Source: Saccharofermentans sp. (GTDB lineage Bacteria; Bacillota; Clostridia; Saccharofermentanales; Saccharofermentanaceae). Taken from it: a stretch of 64,000 nt of DNA. Positions 8,817-17,914 of this stretch are shown here, piece after piece. Position 1 is the stretch's first letter; each line of letters opens with the position of its first letter. The notes below the pieces were generated by a model that was not told the origin of the DNA, ran no database searches, and saw nothing but the letters and a program-made list of their open reading frames with translations. The stretch lies in NCBI GenBank assembly GCA_024691325.1, contig JAILNR010000048.1, forward strand, positions 79,240 to 143,239, written 5' to 3'. Both the position numbers and the translations under genes were made by a program.

Positions 8817-9590
8817 GTGGGCACTATAGTTGAGTTTAAAGAAGTAACCAAGATCTTCTCGTCTGCTTACGGCACGACGAAGGCACTCGATAATGTAAAC
8901 CTTAAGATAGAAGAGGGCGACATATACGGCGTCATCGGCATGAGCGGCGCCGGTAAATCGACCCTCATCCGCTGCATCAACCTGCTCGAAAAGCCGACAT
9001 CAGGACAAGTCATCACTGACGGTGAGGACCTTACCAAGCTAAGTGAGAAGCAGCTGCGCGCCAAGCGTAAGCACATCGGCATGATATTCCAGCACTTTAA
9101 CCTTCTTATGCAGAAGAATGTTGTTGATAACGTCGCGTTCCCGCTGACGGCCTCAGGCGTGCCCAAGAAGGAAGCGCGTGCAAAGGCGGCGGAGCTTTTG
9201 GAAGTCGTGGGACTTAAGGAGAAGATGAAGTCGTATCCCGCATCGCTGTCGGGCGGACAGATGCAGCGTGTCGCGATTGCAAGGGCACTCGCGCAGGACC
9301 CGAAGATACTGCTTTGTGACGAGGCGACAAGTGCGCTCGACCCGGAGACGACGGCGTCGATCCTGAACCTTTTGCAGAAGATAAACCGCGAATACAACAT
9401 CACGATAATAATCATCACTCACGCGATGAGTGTGGTGCGCAGGGTCTGCAAGCATGTCGCGATCTTAAGTGACGGACAGATTGTTGAGACAGGACTTGTA
9501 AGTGATGTGTTTGATAACCCGCAGACTGATGAGGCCAGGATACTTATATCGAAGGCAGAGCAGTCCGAGCGCCGGACGAAAGGAGAATGA
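8817..9590 (+). CDS. metN: Methionine-type ABC transporter ATP-binding protein, short form
   Basis: A 257-residue ATPase starting at GTG, with CGGAGGTG upstream. It has Walker A GMSGAGKST near 43, Q-loop FQHFNLL, signature LSGGQMQRVAIARALA near 142, Walker B ILLCDEATSALDPET and the H-loop. Sequence around the signature matches MetN. MetN normally has about 340 residues, with a C-terminal NIL/ACT-like domain that binds methionine and inhibits transport. This one stops right after the ATPase core, so that feedback module is absent. Overlaps metI by four bases. Confidence 0.9.
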   Translation: MGTIVEFKEVTKIFSSAYGTTKALDNVNLKIEEGDIYGVIGMSGAGKSTLIRCINLLEKPTSGQVITDGEDLTKLSEKQLRAKRKHIGMIFQHFNLLMQKNVVDNVAFPLTASGVPKKEARAKAAELLEVVGLKEKMKSYPASLSGGQMQRVAIARALAQDPKILLCDEATSALDPETTASILNLLQKINREYNITIIIITHAMSVVRRVCKHVAILSDGQIVETGLVSDVFDNPQTDEARILISKAEQSERRTKGE

Positions 9591-10255
9591 ATATGTGGAC
9601 ACCTGAAGTTACCAACATGATAATCCAGGGAATAGGAGAGACACTTAAGATGACTTGCTTCTCCTGTCTGTTCGGCTACCTGTTCGGGATCCCGCTCGGA
9701 GTTATCCTCTCGACTACGGATGTGAACGGACTTACGCCCAACAGGTATGTATATAAGGTTCTCGACTTTATTACCAATATCGTTCGAAGCGTGCCGTTTC
9801 TTATCCTGCTTATTCTTCTTATACCGGTAACGAGAGCGCTCGTCGGCAAAAGCTACGGAAGCACGGCAACGATAGTACCTCTTACGATCGCGGCGGTCCC
9901 GTTTATAGGAAGAATGGTCGAATCGTCTTTGAACGAAGTTGACCGCGGCGTCATCGAGGCGGCAAGAAGCATGGGCATAAGCAACTTCAAGATAATAACA
10001 AGAGTTATGCTCGTGGAGACGCGTGTATCGCTCATGACAGGAGTTACCATCGCGTTCGGAACTATCCTCGGTTACTCCGCGATGGCGGGCACGGTCGGAG
10101 GCGGCGGCTTGGGAGATATCGCAGTGCGTTACGGCTACTACAGATACCAGACTGACATCATGATTGTCACTGTCGTTCTTCTTATATTACTTGTACAGAT
10201 ATTCCAGACAGTAGGCATGCGCATCGCCGCGAAGACAGACAGGCGCATCAAGTAA
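9587..10255 (+). CDS. metI: Methionine-type ABC transporter permease
   Basis: A 222-residue MetI-family permease with five predicted TM helices. The cytoplasmic EAA loop VIEAARSMGISNFKII and the final 'YSAMAGTVGGGGLGDIAVRYGYYRY' are diagnostic of MetI. It starts within the metN stop (ATGA-type overlap) and forms the transmembrane pore of the importer. Confidence 0.95.
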   Translation: MNMWTPEVTNMIIQGIGETLKMTCFSCLFGYLFGIPLGVILSTTDVNGLTPNRYVYKVLDFITNIVRSVPFLILLILLIPVTRALVGKSYGSTATIVPLTIAAVPFIGRMVESSLNEVDRGVIEAARSMGISNFKIITRVMLVETRVSLMTGVTIAFGTILGYSAMAGTVGGGGLGDIAVRYGYYRYQTDIMIVTVVLLILLVQIFQTVGMRIAAKTDRRIK

Positions 10256-10257
10256 GA

Positions 10258-10278
10258 GTTATAAGTTTTGCCTATAAC
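10258..10278. promoter_or_regulatory. Inverted repeat between metI and metQ
   Basis: GTTATA-N9-TATAAC, a perfect dyad directly after the metI stop. It resembles the dyads before metN and could be a second operator, or an RNA element adjusting metQ expression relative to metNI. Confidence 0.35.
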
Positions 10279-10359
10279 TGAACATAACTTGTTGGTATTA
10301 GGCAAGGCAATCGAAAACAAATAGAATAAGCCTATTCAAAAGAGAAGGAGAAAAGGAAC

Positions 10360-11196
10360 ATGAAAGAATTGGTAAAGAAAGCAGCTGCCCTTGCAGTAAC
10401 GGCAGCATTGTCAATCGGAGTTGTTGCTTGCGCCGCAGAAGGGGAGGCAGAAAGCAACGGGGATCTTGAGGTGATCAAGGTGGCAGCAAGTGCCACACCT
10501 CACGCTGAAATCCTGGAGCAGGCAAAGCCCATCCTTGCCGAGCAGGGATACGATCTTCAGATCACGGTATTTGATGATTATGTACAGCCTAATAATGTAG
10601 TTGAGAGCCGCGAGTTTGATGCTAACTACTTCCAGCACATACCTTACCTTGACAGCTTCAACGAAGAGCAGGGAACACACCTTGTAAATGCAGGCGGAAT
10701 CCACTATGAGCCGTTCGGCATCTACGCAGGTACGAAGACAAGCCTCGATGAGCTTGCTGAAGGTGACGTAATCGCCATCCCTAACGACACAACTAACGAA
10801 GCAAGAGCTCTTCTGCTTTTGCAGGATAACGGTTATCTTACATTAGCTGACGGCGTTGGTCTTACAGCTACAGTTAACGATATCGTGGATAATCCTTACG
10901 GCATTACTTTCCAGGAATTAGAAGCAGCTCAGGTATCACGTGTAAGAGAGGAAGTTGCTTTCGTGGTTCTTAACGGTAACTACGCACTCGAGGCAGGTCT
11001 GTCCGTCGGTTCCGATGCACTCGTAACAGAGTCCCCTGACTCAGATGCAGCCCAGACTTATGTAAACATTATCGCAGTATATGAGGGCGATGAGAATTCG
11101 GAGAAGATCCAGGCTCTTGTAAATGTACTTCAGTCACAGGAGATCGCGGATTACATCAACAATACGTACGACGGTGCGGTTGTCCCTTTCAACTGA
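10360..11196 (+). CDS. metQ: Methionine-type ABC transporter substrate-binding lipoprotein
   Basis: A 278-residue lipoprotein of the NlpA/MetQ family. The signal peptide ends with VVAC, the lipid-anchored cysteine at about residue 25. The mature part has the signatures VAASATPHAEILE, REFDANYFQHIPYLD and IAIPNDTTNEARALLLLQ. AGAAGGAG lies upstream of the ATG. With metN and metI it makes a complete importer for methionine or close relatives such as methionine sulfoxide. Confidence 0.95.
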   Translation: MKELVKKAAALAVTAALSIGVVACAAEGEAESNGDLEVIKVAASATPHAEILEQAKPILAEQGYDLQITVFDDYVQPNNVVESREFDANYFQHIPYLDSFNEEQGTHLVNAGGIHYEPFGIYAGTKTSLDELAEGDVIAIPNDTTNEARALLLLQDNGYLTLADGVGLTATVNDIVDNPYGITFQELEAAQVSRVREEVAFVVLNGNYALEAGLSVGSDALVTESPDSDAAQTYVNIIAVYEGDENSEKIQALVNVLQSQEIADYINNTYDGAVVPFN

Positions 11197-11207
11197 TTAC
11201 CGTAGAT

Positions 11208-11241
11208 AAGCCCGGGGGCTCATTCGCCCCCGGGCTTTTTA
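11208..11241 (+). terminator. Strong terminator of metNIQ
   Basis: AGCCCGGGGGC / GCCCCCGGGCT stem of 11 bp with a short TCATTC-type loop, followed by TTTTATTTTG. Confidence 0.9.
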
Positions 11242-11373
11242 TTTTGCCTTAAGGTGTAGAAGTTGCATTAAAAAAACTATAAATTGCCTTACTTTTTATT
11301 AAATTAGGGATGCTTGGTCCCCCGGGTCTTATGCTATACTTTACGGGTATTTTTGTGAGTTATAAGAGGGAAT

Positions 11374-11856
11374 GTGGTTTTGTCCGGTAACAAGATATTT
11401 GCACAGGATAACATAAACACGGGAAGACAGCCTGAGGTTGATATTGCCAAGGTTATAGTTATACTTTCCCTTGCTTCTATTTATGTCTTCGTTGAGTGTA
11501 CTTCAGAAGAAGGACTGTCATCGGGAATCCCGTATTTCTTTGACAGTGTGCTCGGCATATACTTCCTGGTTTCCAAGCTTCTTCCTGACCGGGTGATCAA
11601 CGCGATTTCCAGGATGAGTAAGAATGTAACGGAAGTTTATTTTATCCAGTGGGTACTCGTATGGTGGGCAGTTGACTTCTTTACATTTATAATAAAGGGT
11701 GATGTGCTTATCGCGCCCATCCCGGCACTGATACTTGGATTAATACTGAACATCATATCAGTTATCCTCGCTGATGTATGGATCATGAGAATCGTAAGAC
11801 AAAGATTTAGAAGGAGTGTAATGCGTAATGAAGATCAGAAACTGTCTTGGACTTAA
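11374..11856 (+). CDS. Internally deleted acyltransferase-like membrane protein
   Basis: A 160-residue protein starting at GTG after TAAGAGGG. Residues 1-60 look like the N-terminus of a multi-spanning acyltransferase (heparan-glucosaminide N-acetyltransferase-like), containing RQPEVDIAKVIVILSLASIYV and GIPYFFDSVLG. Residues 62-150 look like the very end of the same family (VSKLLPDR..., NVTEVYFIQWVLV, LILNIISVILADVW). The usual central 200 or more residues and most TM helices are missing, yet the frame stays open. I read this as an in-frame deletion with the join near 11555. It overlaps the SpoIIE phosphatase gene. Catalysis is unlikely. Family assignment is from memory of related proteins. 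Confidence 0.55.
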   Translation: MVLSGNKIFAQDNINTGRQPEVDIAKVIVILSLASIYVFVECTSEEGLSSGIPYFFDSVLGIYFLVSKLLPDRVINAISRMSKNVTEVYFIQWVLVWWAVDFFTFIIKGDVLIAPIPALILGLILNIISVILADVWIMRIVRQRFRRSVMRNEDQKLSWT

Positions 11857-13477
11857 GCTGCTCATTGGTATTGTCATAATGCAGATCGTCTTCGCCGCAG
11901 GCATATCTTACATAGTTGCGTTTATGCTCCGCCGCTCCAATATGCAGAGATATGAAGACATAGGCATATCGGTTACGAGTGCACTTGCGTCTGCTGTCGA
12001 TCTCAACGGTGACAAGGTCTCATCTTACATCGAGAACATAAGTGATGATGAAGACATACGTGATAGGGTAGATGCCTACTACGAAGAAATCCAGGAAGGC
12101 CTCAACCGCTATAGAAAAGAGTTCGGTGTTACCAGTATCTATATCGCAAAACCTGAGGAGAACGAAGACGGAGCAGGCGGAATCGTCTACATCTGGGATG
12201 CGAGTGATGAGATTGACTATTACAACATTGGCCGCTGGTCCCCTTGTTCTCCCGGTGGATTCCAATGGTCTATGGAGCGCATGAATGGCGAAGCAGAACA
12301 TGGTCTCCACACCTTTGACGATGAGGTTTACGGTGAGGTTGCTACGGCGGCATCTCCTATCTATAACAGCGATGGTGATGCGGTAGCGTTGGTTTACGCT
12401 AACTTCTCCATCGAGGTAATAAACGAAACGGTACGCAATGCAATCGTGATGATCATCATCGCAATCGCTACCGTCACGGGAATATCGTCTGTTATTTTGT
12501 ACTTTTACATTAAGGGCAACGTAGTAACTCCTCTTAAAAGACTCACGAGTGCTACCTCTGACCTTACTAATAACCTCGATTCCGACCAGATATATATATC
12601 GAATATACATACCGGTGACGAGATAGAAGAATTGTCGCGGTCTTTTGAGAAGATGGATGCCGAGCTTCGTGACTACATCAGGCAGAACATGCAGATCACG
12701 GCCGACAAGCAGAAGATAAGTACCGAGCTTCAGATGGCTGCTTCCATCCAGGAAGACCAGCTGCCCCGTAATTTCCCTGCGTTCCCCGACAAGAAGGAGT
12801 TCGATATCTATGCTTCCATGGATCCCGCGAAAGCGGTCGGAGGAGACTTCTATGACTTCTTCCTCGTTGACGACGATCACCTCGCGCTGGTTATGGCTGA
12901 CGTTTCCGGCAAGGGAGTTCCTGCGGCTTTGTTCATGATGATTTCCAAGATCCTCATTAAGAACCGCATTCAGGCCGGTGACAGCCCGGCACAGGCTCTC
13001 GACAGGGTTAATAAACAACTGCTCGTAAATAACGATACTAAGCATTTCGTTACGGTTTGGCTTGCGGTTATAGAGATCTCGACCGGTAAGGGCGTCGCAG
13101 CCAATGCAGGTCACGAGCATCCAGTAATTAAGAGAGCTGACGGCAAGTATGAGCTTGTAGTTTACAGACACTCGCCCCCGCTTGCCTCCATTGATATTGC
13201 TGTCTTTAAGCAGCACGAGTTCGAACTTCATCCCGGAGACAGTCTGTTCGTTTATACGGACGGCCTTCCTGAAGCAAACAACAGGAGCGGCGAATTCTTC
13301 GGAACAGACAGAATGCTTGATGTCTTGAACTCCCACATTTCAAATGACCCGAAGGAAGTTCTTGAGAATATGACTTCAAAAGTAAATGAATTTATTGAGG
13401 GCGCAGATCAGTTCGATGATCTTACAATGCTCAACATACAGTATTACGGCCCGGACGGTAAGAAGAATAATAAATGA
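11828..13477 (+). CDS. Membrane-anchored SpoIIE/RsbU-type PP2C phosphatase with HAMP
   Basis: A 549-residue protein with an N-terminal TM helix (about 10-33), an extracytoplasmic sensing region (34-195), a second TM (about 200-225), HAMP (226-290: VTPLKRLTSATSDL), and a coiled linker. The PPM/SpoIIE domain (about 310-540) has the metal-binding AVGGDFYDFF, MADVSGKGVPAALFM, NAGHEHP and 'FDDLTML' motifs. Such proteins dephosphorylate anti-anti-sigma factors. No anti-sigma partner is encoded nearby. It overlaps both neighbours and is translationally linked to the RelA-type synthetase. Confidence 0.92.
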   Translation: MKIRNCLGLKLLIGIVIMQIVFAAGISYIVAFMLRRSNMQRYEDIGISVTSALASAVDLNGDKVSSYIENISDDEDIRDRVDAYYEEIQEGLNRYRKEFGVTSIYIAKPEENEDGAGGIVYIWDASDEIDYYNIGRWSPCSPGGFQWSMERMNGEAEHGLHTFDDEVYGEVATAASPIYNSDGDAVALVYANFSIEVINETVRNAIVMIIIAIATVTGISSVILYFYIKGNVVTPLKRLTSATSDLTNNLDSDQIYISNIHTGDEIEELSRSFEKMDAELRDYIRQNMQITADKQKISTELQMAASIQEDQLPRNFPAFPDKKEFDIYASMDPAKAVGGDFYDFFLVDDDHLALVMADVSGKGVPAALFMMISKILIKNRIQAGDSPAQALDRVNKQLLVNNDTKHFVTVWLAVIEISTGKGVAANAGHEHPVIKRADGKYELVVYRHSPPLASIDIAVFKQHEFELHPGDSLFVYTDGLPEANNRSGEFFGTDRMLDVLNSHISNDPKEVLENMTSKVNEFIEGADQFDDLTMLNIQYYGPDGKKNNK

Positions 13478-14538
13478 TAAACATCAATCTTATTGGCTAT
13501 TACGATCACCTTGAGAATTATAAGAAGGTGGAAGATATTGCATGGCATAAGCTGCGTGATGCTATCGACGCATCAGGCATTAGGATCATGCAGGTAACGA
13601 GCCGCGTTAAGTCTGCTGAGTCCGTGATGGGCAAACTTCGAAGAAAACCCGATCACTACTCGACCATTCTTGATATGACTGATGTCGTCGGTATGCGGGT
13701 CATCTGCTACTTTGCTGATAAGATCGATGCGATAGGCGATATTATTAAAGAGTTGTTTGTTGTCGATGAAGAAAACTCCATTGACAGACGTAATGTCATC
13801 GCCGCCAATACATTCGGTTATATGTCTTTGCATAATATCTGCTCTCTTCGAAAGTCCGACGAGTATGATGACGAACTTACAAATTACAGATTCGAAGTTC
13901 AGATAAGAACGGTCCTTCAGCATACGTGGGCTGAGATCGAACATGACTTGGGATATAAGACCGAGTTCGGTGTTCCCCGTCACATAAGACGTGAATTCTC
14001 TCGTATGGCAAGTTTGCTTGAAGTTGCCGATGAAGGCTTCATGCGTATTAAGAATGATCTTAAGGACTATACCGATTCCGTCATCAGTACTCTCGAATCC
14101 GGCGACGTCGAGAACATCACGATCGATGCTATCAGTATCGGTGAGTTTATCAAGTACAACGCAGCGTTTAACGAATTCACGAAGTCCATTGCTGCTATAT
14201 CCGGTGCTGAACTTATTACGGTAAGTGCCGAGCAGTACATCAATCAGCTTGAATTTATAAATATCCATACGTTGAAAGATATTCTTGTGCTCCTCGAGAA
14301 GCAGCGCGACCATGCGATGCTTCTTGCCAAGAACGTACTTGAGAATTCGGAGATCGATGAGCTTGCGTCGACTGTCGGATTGTACTTCCTTTGCAGGGCT
14401 CACCTTATATGGGGTGATTATAACGAGATCGAGCTTACGAAGTACTTTGATACCGAGACGCAGGATCCCCGTAAGATCGCACGTAATGTCACACGAATAC
14501 TCTCGCAGCGCGAAAGGTACGTCGGAAAAGACAAATGA
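13474..14538 (+). CDS. RelA/SpoT-domain (p)ppGpp synthetase-like protein
   Basis: A 354-residue protein. The synthetase fold spans about residues 20-175, with the R/K-rich 'VTSRVKSAESVMGKLRRK', the Asp motif DVVGMRVICY, 'FGYMSLHNIC' and the diagnostic EVQIRTVLQHTWAEIEHDLGYK. No HD hydrolase, TGS or ACT domain is present, so it belongs with small alarmone synthetases. It has about 150 extra C-terminal residues, mostly helical, versus about 210 total in YjbM/YwaC. It overlaps the phosphatase gene by four bases (ATGA), implying coupled expression and a link between a stress phosphatase and alarmone signalling. Confidence 0.88.
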   Translation: MININLIGYYDHLENYKKVEDIAWHKLRDAIDASGIRIMQVTSRVKSAESVMGKLRRKPDHYSTILDMTDVVGMRVICYFADKIDAIGDIIKELFVVDEENSIDRRNVIAANTFGYMSLHNICSLRKSDEYDDELTNYRFEVQIRTVLQHTWAEIEHDLGYKTEFGVPRHIRREFSRMASLLEVADEGFMRIKNDLKDYTDSVISTLESGDVENITIDAISIGEFIKYNAAFNEFTKSIAAISGAELITVSAEQYINQLEFINIHTLKDILVLLEKQRDHAMLLAKNVLENSEIDELASTVGLYFLCRAHLIWGDYNEIELTKYFDTETQDPRKIARNVTRILSQRERYVGKDK

Positions 14539-14589
14539 CATTTGTCACATAAGATAGTGATGCTGTTCACTTATTAATGACAATTGAAT

Positions 14590-14618
14590 CCTCCATAATA
14601 TGATCAAACATATGGAGG
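14590..14618 (+). promoter_or_regulatory. Hairpin enclosing the Shine-Dalgarno of the ABC ATPase gene
   Basis: CCTCCATA (14590-14597) pairs with TATGGAGG (14611-14618). The right arm contains the ribosome binding site for the ATG at 14627 and is followed by GTTTT. It could be a weak terminator of the upstream operon or a translational switch for the exporter. Confidence 0.4.
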
Positions 14619-14626
14619 GTTTTATT

Positions 14627-15574
14627 ATGAGTTCAAAAGTGATAAGCGTTGATAATCTTGTTAAGCGTTACAAGGAACTGATCGCACTGGATCATTTCAG
14701 CATGGATGTCGATGAAGGTCAGATCCTGGGACTTCTGGGCCCCAACGGTTCCGGTAAATCCACAACGATCAACTGTATATTATCCATACTTGAGTTCGAC
14801 AGTGGTGATATCAAGGTCTTCGGTAAAAAGATGACTCCGAAGTCATATGACCTTAAAAGACTGATCGGTATCGTTCCCCAGGAAGTGGCGGTTTACGATG
14901 AGTTCACAGTATATGAGAATATAGATTTCTTTTGCGGCCTTTATATCAAGGACAAAGAAGAAAGAAAGAAACTCGTTAATGAAGCAATCGCATTTGTAGG
15001 ACTGCAGGACTTCGTTAAGTTTAAGCCCGGCAAGCTCTCCGGAGGACTTCTGAGAAGACTTAACATTGCATGCGGAATCGCACATAAGCCGAAGCTGATC
15101 TTCTTCGACGAACCGACAGTAGCCGTTGATCCGCAGAGCCGCAACAACATTCTTGAAGGTATCTTGAAGTTAAGACAGGGCGGAGCAACGATCGTGTATA
15201 CATCCCACTATATGGAAGAAATCGAGCAGATCTGCGACCGCGTAATAATCATGGATAAGGGACAGGCGATCGCATCGGGTACGGTCGATGAATTAAAGGG
15301 CATGATCAAGAAGAGTGAACTTATAAGGATCGAAGTTCCCGGACTTGATGAGGATACATTAAGTAAGATCAACGAACTTAAGAATATCTATACGGTCTCC
15401 TACGAGGACAATATTCTCAAGGTTGAGGCGGGATCCGGAAAGCATAACGTCATCGATATCATTAATATCCTTCAGGATAGGGGACTGAGATTAAAGAAGA
15501 TATTCTCCGAGCAGCCGACATTGAATGATGTATTCCTGGAATTTACAGGTAAGGAATTGAGGGACGACTTATGA
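14627..15574 (+). CDS. ABC-2 type exporter ATP-binding protein
   Basis: A 315-residue ATPase. The ATG at 14627 is preferred over 14600 because GGAGGG lies at the right distance. Walker A GPNGSGKST near 38, signature LSGGLLRRLNIACG near 137, Walker B LIFFDEPTVAVDPQ, and a C-terminal regulatory part of the DrrA/CcmA kind. It drives the two membrane subunits directly downstream. The NarL-type two-component system follows, as in many linear-gramicidin/antibiotic-responsive exporters; the substrate is unknown. Confidence 0.9.
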   Translation: MSSKVISVDNLVKRYKELIALDHFSMDVDEGQILGLLGPNGSGKSTTINCILSILEFDSGDIKVFGKKMTPKSYDLKRLIGIVPQEVAVYDEFTVYENIDFFCGLYIKDKEERKKLVNEAIAFVGLQDFVKFKPGKLSGGLLRRLNIACGIAHKPKLIFFDEPTVAVDPQSRNNILEGILKLRQGGATIVYTSHYMEEIEQICDRVIIMDKGQAIASGTVDELKGMIKKSELIRIEVPGLDEDTLSKINELKNIYTVSYEDNILKVEAGSGKHNVIDIINILQDRGLRLKKIFSEQPTLNDVFLEFTGKELRDDL

Positions 15575-16710
15575 TGATGTTCAAGTACAGCCTTAAAAAG
15601 ACATTAAGCAATAGGATGTTCATCTTCTGGAGCTTCGTGTTTCCCGTTACTTTGATGTTCTTCTTCCATCTTGCTTTCTCTTCTATCTATGCGGATCAGA
15701 ATACAATAGAACCCAGGGATGTCGGAGTGATATACGAGGCAGACAACCCGTTCACATCCTTCTTCGGAACAGTAACAGGCAGGATAGATGTTCTGAACAT
15801 AGTCGATGAAGACGAGGAAACTTTATATGATCTTCTCGGTCAGAACGAGATAGAAGGCATCTACATAGTTAAAGAGGATATTGTCGAAGTCGCGATGTGT
15901 CCAAAGTATTCGGAGACTGATTCGATGATCATAAAGACAGTCGCTGATTACTATATCAGGGAATATGATCTCGTTGAGCAGGCTCTCACGAGCGGCGACA
16001 TGGATACCGTAAACAGCATGATAGATAACCTTAATTCCCAGACAGATTATGTGAGTCAAAAGACAGGTATCTATCAGGAAGAAACGAACCCTTACAACTG
16101 GTATTACTACGCAACTATCGTAATGGGAATCATGTTCCAGGCGATGGCAGGTGTTAACCTCGTAGCTGAACTTCAGGCGGATGTCGGCGAGCGTAAAGTT
16201 GCAATGAGAACATCGGTAAGTCCGGTATCCAAGACCGTGATCGTACTGACGGGATTTTTTTCGAGGCTTCTGGTGTCAATTGTCATTTCCTCCTTCTCTT
16301 TGTTCTGCATGGACAGATTCTTCGATATTCCTGTAGGCAAGAGAATGCCGCAGCTTATACTGTTCATTCTCGCTTCTAATATGTTTGCGCTAAGCATGGG
16401 TGAGATGTTCGGTCTTTTCTTCAAAGGGCCTGTACATACCAGAGGCAACAAGGGAACCGCTCTTATCATGACATCAGTCTTCCTGTCAGGTGAGATGATA
16501 GCAACACTTCCCGGTATGTTCGAGCGCTACCTGCCCATCGTAAACGATATTAATCCCGCGACTGTTCTGAACTTCGCTTTGTACAGACTGGTCTACTACG
16601 AGGATCTTACGTCGTTCTACATAGAGATAGTAAAGATAGTTCTTCTCACAGTTCTTTTCCTTACTGTCGCGACCATGAAGTTAAGGAGGCAGAAATATGC
16701 ATCTTTATAA
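15571..16710 (+). CDS. ABC-2 type exporter permease (first subunit)
   Basis: A 379-residue protein with an N-terminal TM (about 20-40), a large extracytoplasmic loop (40-175), then five TM helices, the ABC2_membrane_3 plan. Contains ELQADVGERKVAMRTSVSPVSK, a cytoplasmic coupling segment typical of this family. Start overlaps the ATPase stop by four bases. Confidence 0.85.
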   Translation: MMMFKYSLKKTLSNRMFIFWSFVFPVTLMFFFHLAFSSIYADQNTIEPRDVGVIYEADNPFTSFFGTVTGRIDVLNIVDEDEETLYDLLGQNEIEGIYIVKEDIVEVAMCPKYSETDSMIIKTVADYYIREYDLVEQALTSGDMDTVNSMIDNLNSQTDYVSQKTGIYQEETNPYNWYYYATIVMGIMFQAMAGVNLVAELQADVGERKVAMRTSVSPVSKTVIVLTGFFSRLLVSIVISSFSLFCMDRFFDIPVGKRMPQLILFILASNMFALSMGEMFGLFFKGPVHTRGNKGTALIMTSVFLSGEMIATLPGMFERYLPIVNDINPATVLNFALYRLVYYEDLTSFYIEIVKIVLLTVLFLTVATMKLRRQKYASL

Positions 16711-17893
16711 GAATTTCATAAAGATGGTCGGCAAGCATAAGACCACGCTGATTATCTATTCGATTATATTTGTTGTAATGATGATAGCGTTCATTATGAA
16801 CGGCGGATACGGGAATTCCGATGAATCCCGTTCAATAACAGATGCCTCGTTTGTAATAGGATATGAGGACGATTGCGGATCCGTTGCAAGCAAGGGTCTG
16901 CTCGAGTACTTAAATGCCAATAATGAGCTCATCGACCTTAAGGGAATGAGTGAAGACAAAGTAAAGACGATGGTGTTCTTTACGACGGTCAACGCATCGA
17001 TCACAATCGATGAGAACTTCGATACGAAGATAAGTGAAGGCGACGATACGGCAGTTACATATTCATGCGTTGCCGAGTCCGGTCCCTCCATGTATATCAT
17101 CGAGTCGATGATTAACTCATACATCCGCACATACAATACTTTCTTGAGTATGGGATATACACCCGAGCAGGCGGCCACAAGAACAACCGGTAATCTTTCT
17201 CTTTCTTCCGACAGTTATGTTTATACGCTGGAGGGACAGCAAGTTGACTCATCAGGGAAGCTGTTTACGCTTGCATATATGTCGAAGTTCTTCATCTATA
17301 TAAGCTTCGGTGTTCTTACCCAGTGTATCGGAATGGTCATCATCAAGAGCAACAGCCGCAAGGTAAGCTCCAGGATCAAGGTGTCTCCTGTAAGTCCCGT
17401 CGCCCAGTCGATCGTGAATACAATCGGATTGTTCGTCTGCGGCATTGTCCTTTGGATAGCTGCAGTAGTGTTGATCCTTGCAACGGGCAGCGACCTGCAG
17501 GTAGTTAAGGATCAGGGCTATGTGATCTTCATCATCATGTTCATGGCATGCATCTGCAACTGTGCTCTCACATCATTCATCGCATCGTTTAACATCGACG
17601 TCGAGTCGCTGCCTTTGATCACGAATATAGTTGCTCTTGGCATGAGCTTCCTGTGCGGCGTGTTTGTCCCCCAGTCTGTCATGTCGACGGGTATGGTCAA
17701 TGCATCAAGATTCCTTCCGTTCTACTGGTCGGTTGTCGTGCTTGATTCAGTAACGAAGATCACGGGAAGCATCGCCGATTATTCAGACGGGCTTCTTGTA
17801 AAAAGCGTTCTTATGCTTACGCTGTTCTCGGCAGTGTTCGTTGCAGGAGGAATAGTTGTTAAGAAGACTCAGACTTATAGTAAAATTAAGTAA
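16697..17893 (+). CDS. ABC-2 type exporter permease (second subunit)
   Basis: A 398-residue paralogue of the preceding permease with the same plan: TM near 15-35, a long external loop, then about five TM helices. NSRKVSSRIKVSPVSPVAQSI mirrors the coupling segment of its partner. Overlaps the first permease by 14 bases. The two should form a heterodimer with the upstream ATPase. Confidence 0.85.
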   Translation: MHLYKNFIKMVGKHKTTLIIYSIIFVVMMIAFIMNGGYGNSDESRSITDASFVIGYEDDCGSVASKGLLEYLNANNELIDLKGMSEDKVKTMVFFTTVNASITIDENFDTKISEGDDTAVTYSCVAESGPSMYIIESMINSYIRTYNTFLSMGYTPEQAATRTTGNLSLSSDSYVYTLEGQQVDSSGKLFTLAYMSKFFIYISFGVLTQCIGMVIIKSNSRKVSSRIKVSPVSPVAQSIVNTIGLFVCGIVLWIAAVVLILATGSDLQVVKDQGYVIFIIMFMACICNCALTSFIASFNIDVESLPLITNIVALGMSFLCGVFVPQSVMSTGMVNASRFLPFYWSVVVLDSVTKITGSIADYSDGLLVKSVLMLTLFSAVFVAGGIVVKKTQTYSKIK

Positions 17894-17914
17894 ATAAAAA
17901 TATAAGAGGCTTCT

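Noticed and set aside
12020..13336. Long minus-strand open frame of 438 codons opposite the SpoIIE gene
   Set aside because: It mirrors the codon structure of the well-supported plus-strand gene, has no ribosome site and no recognisable domain.
13573..14541. Minus-strand frame of 322 codons opposite the alarmone synthetase
   Set aside because: Antisense shadow of a gene with clear RelA motifs.
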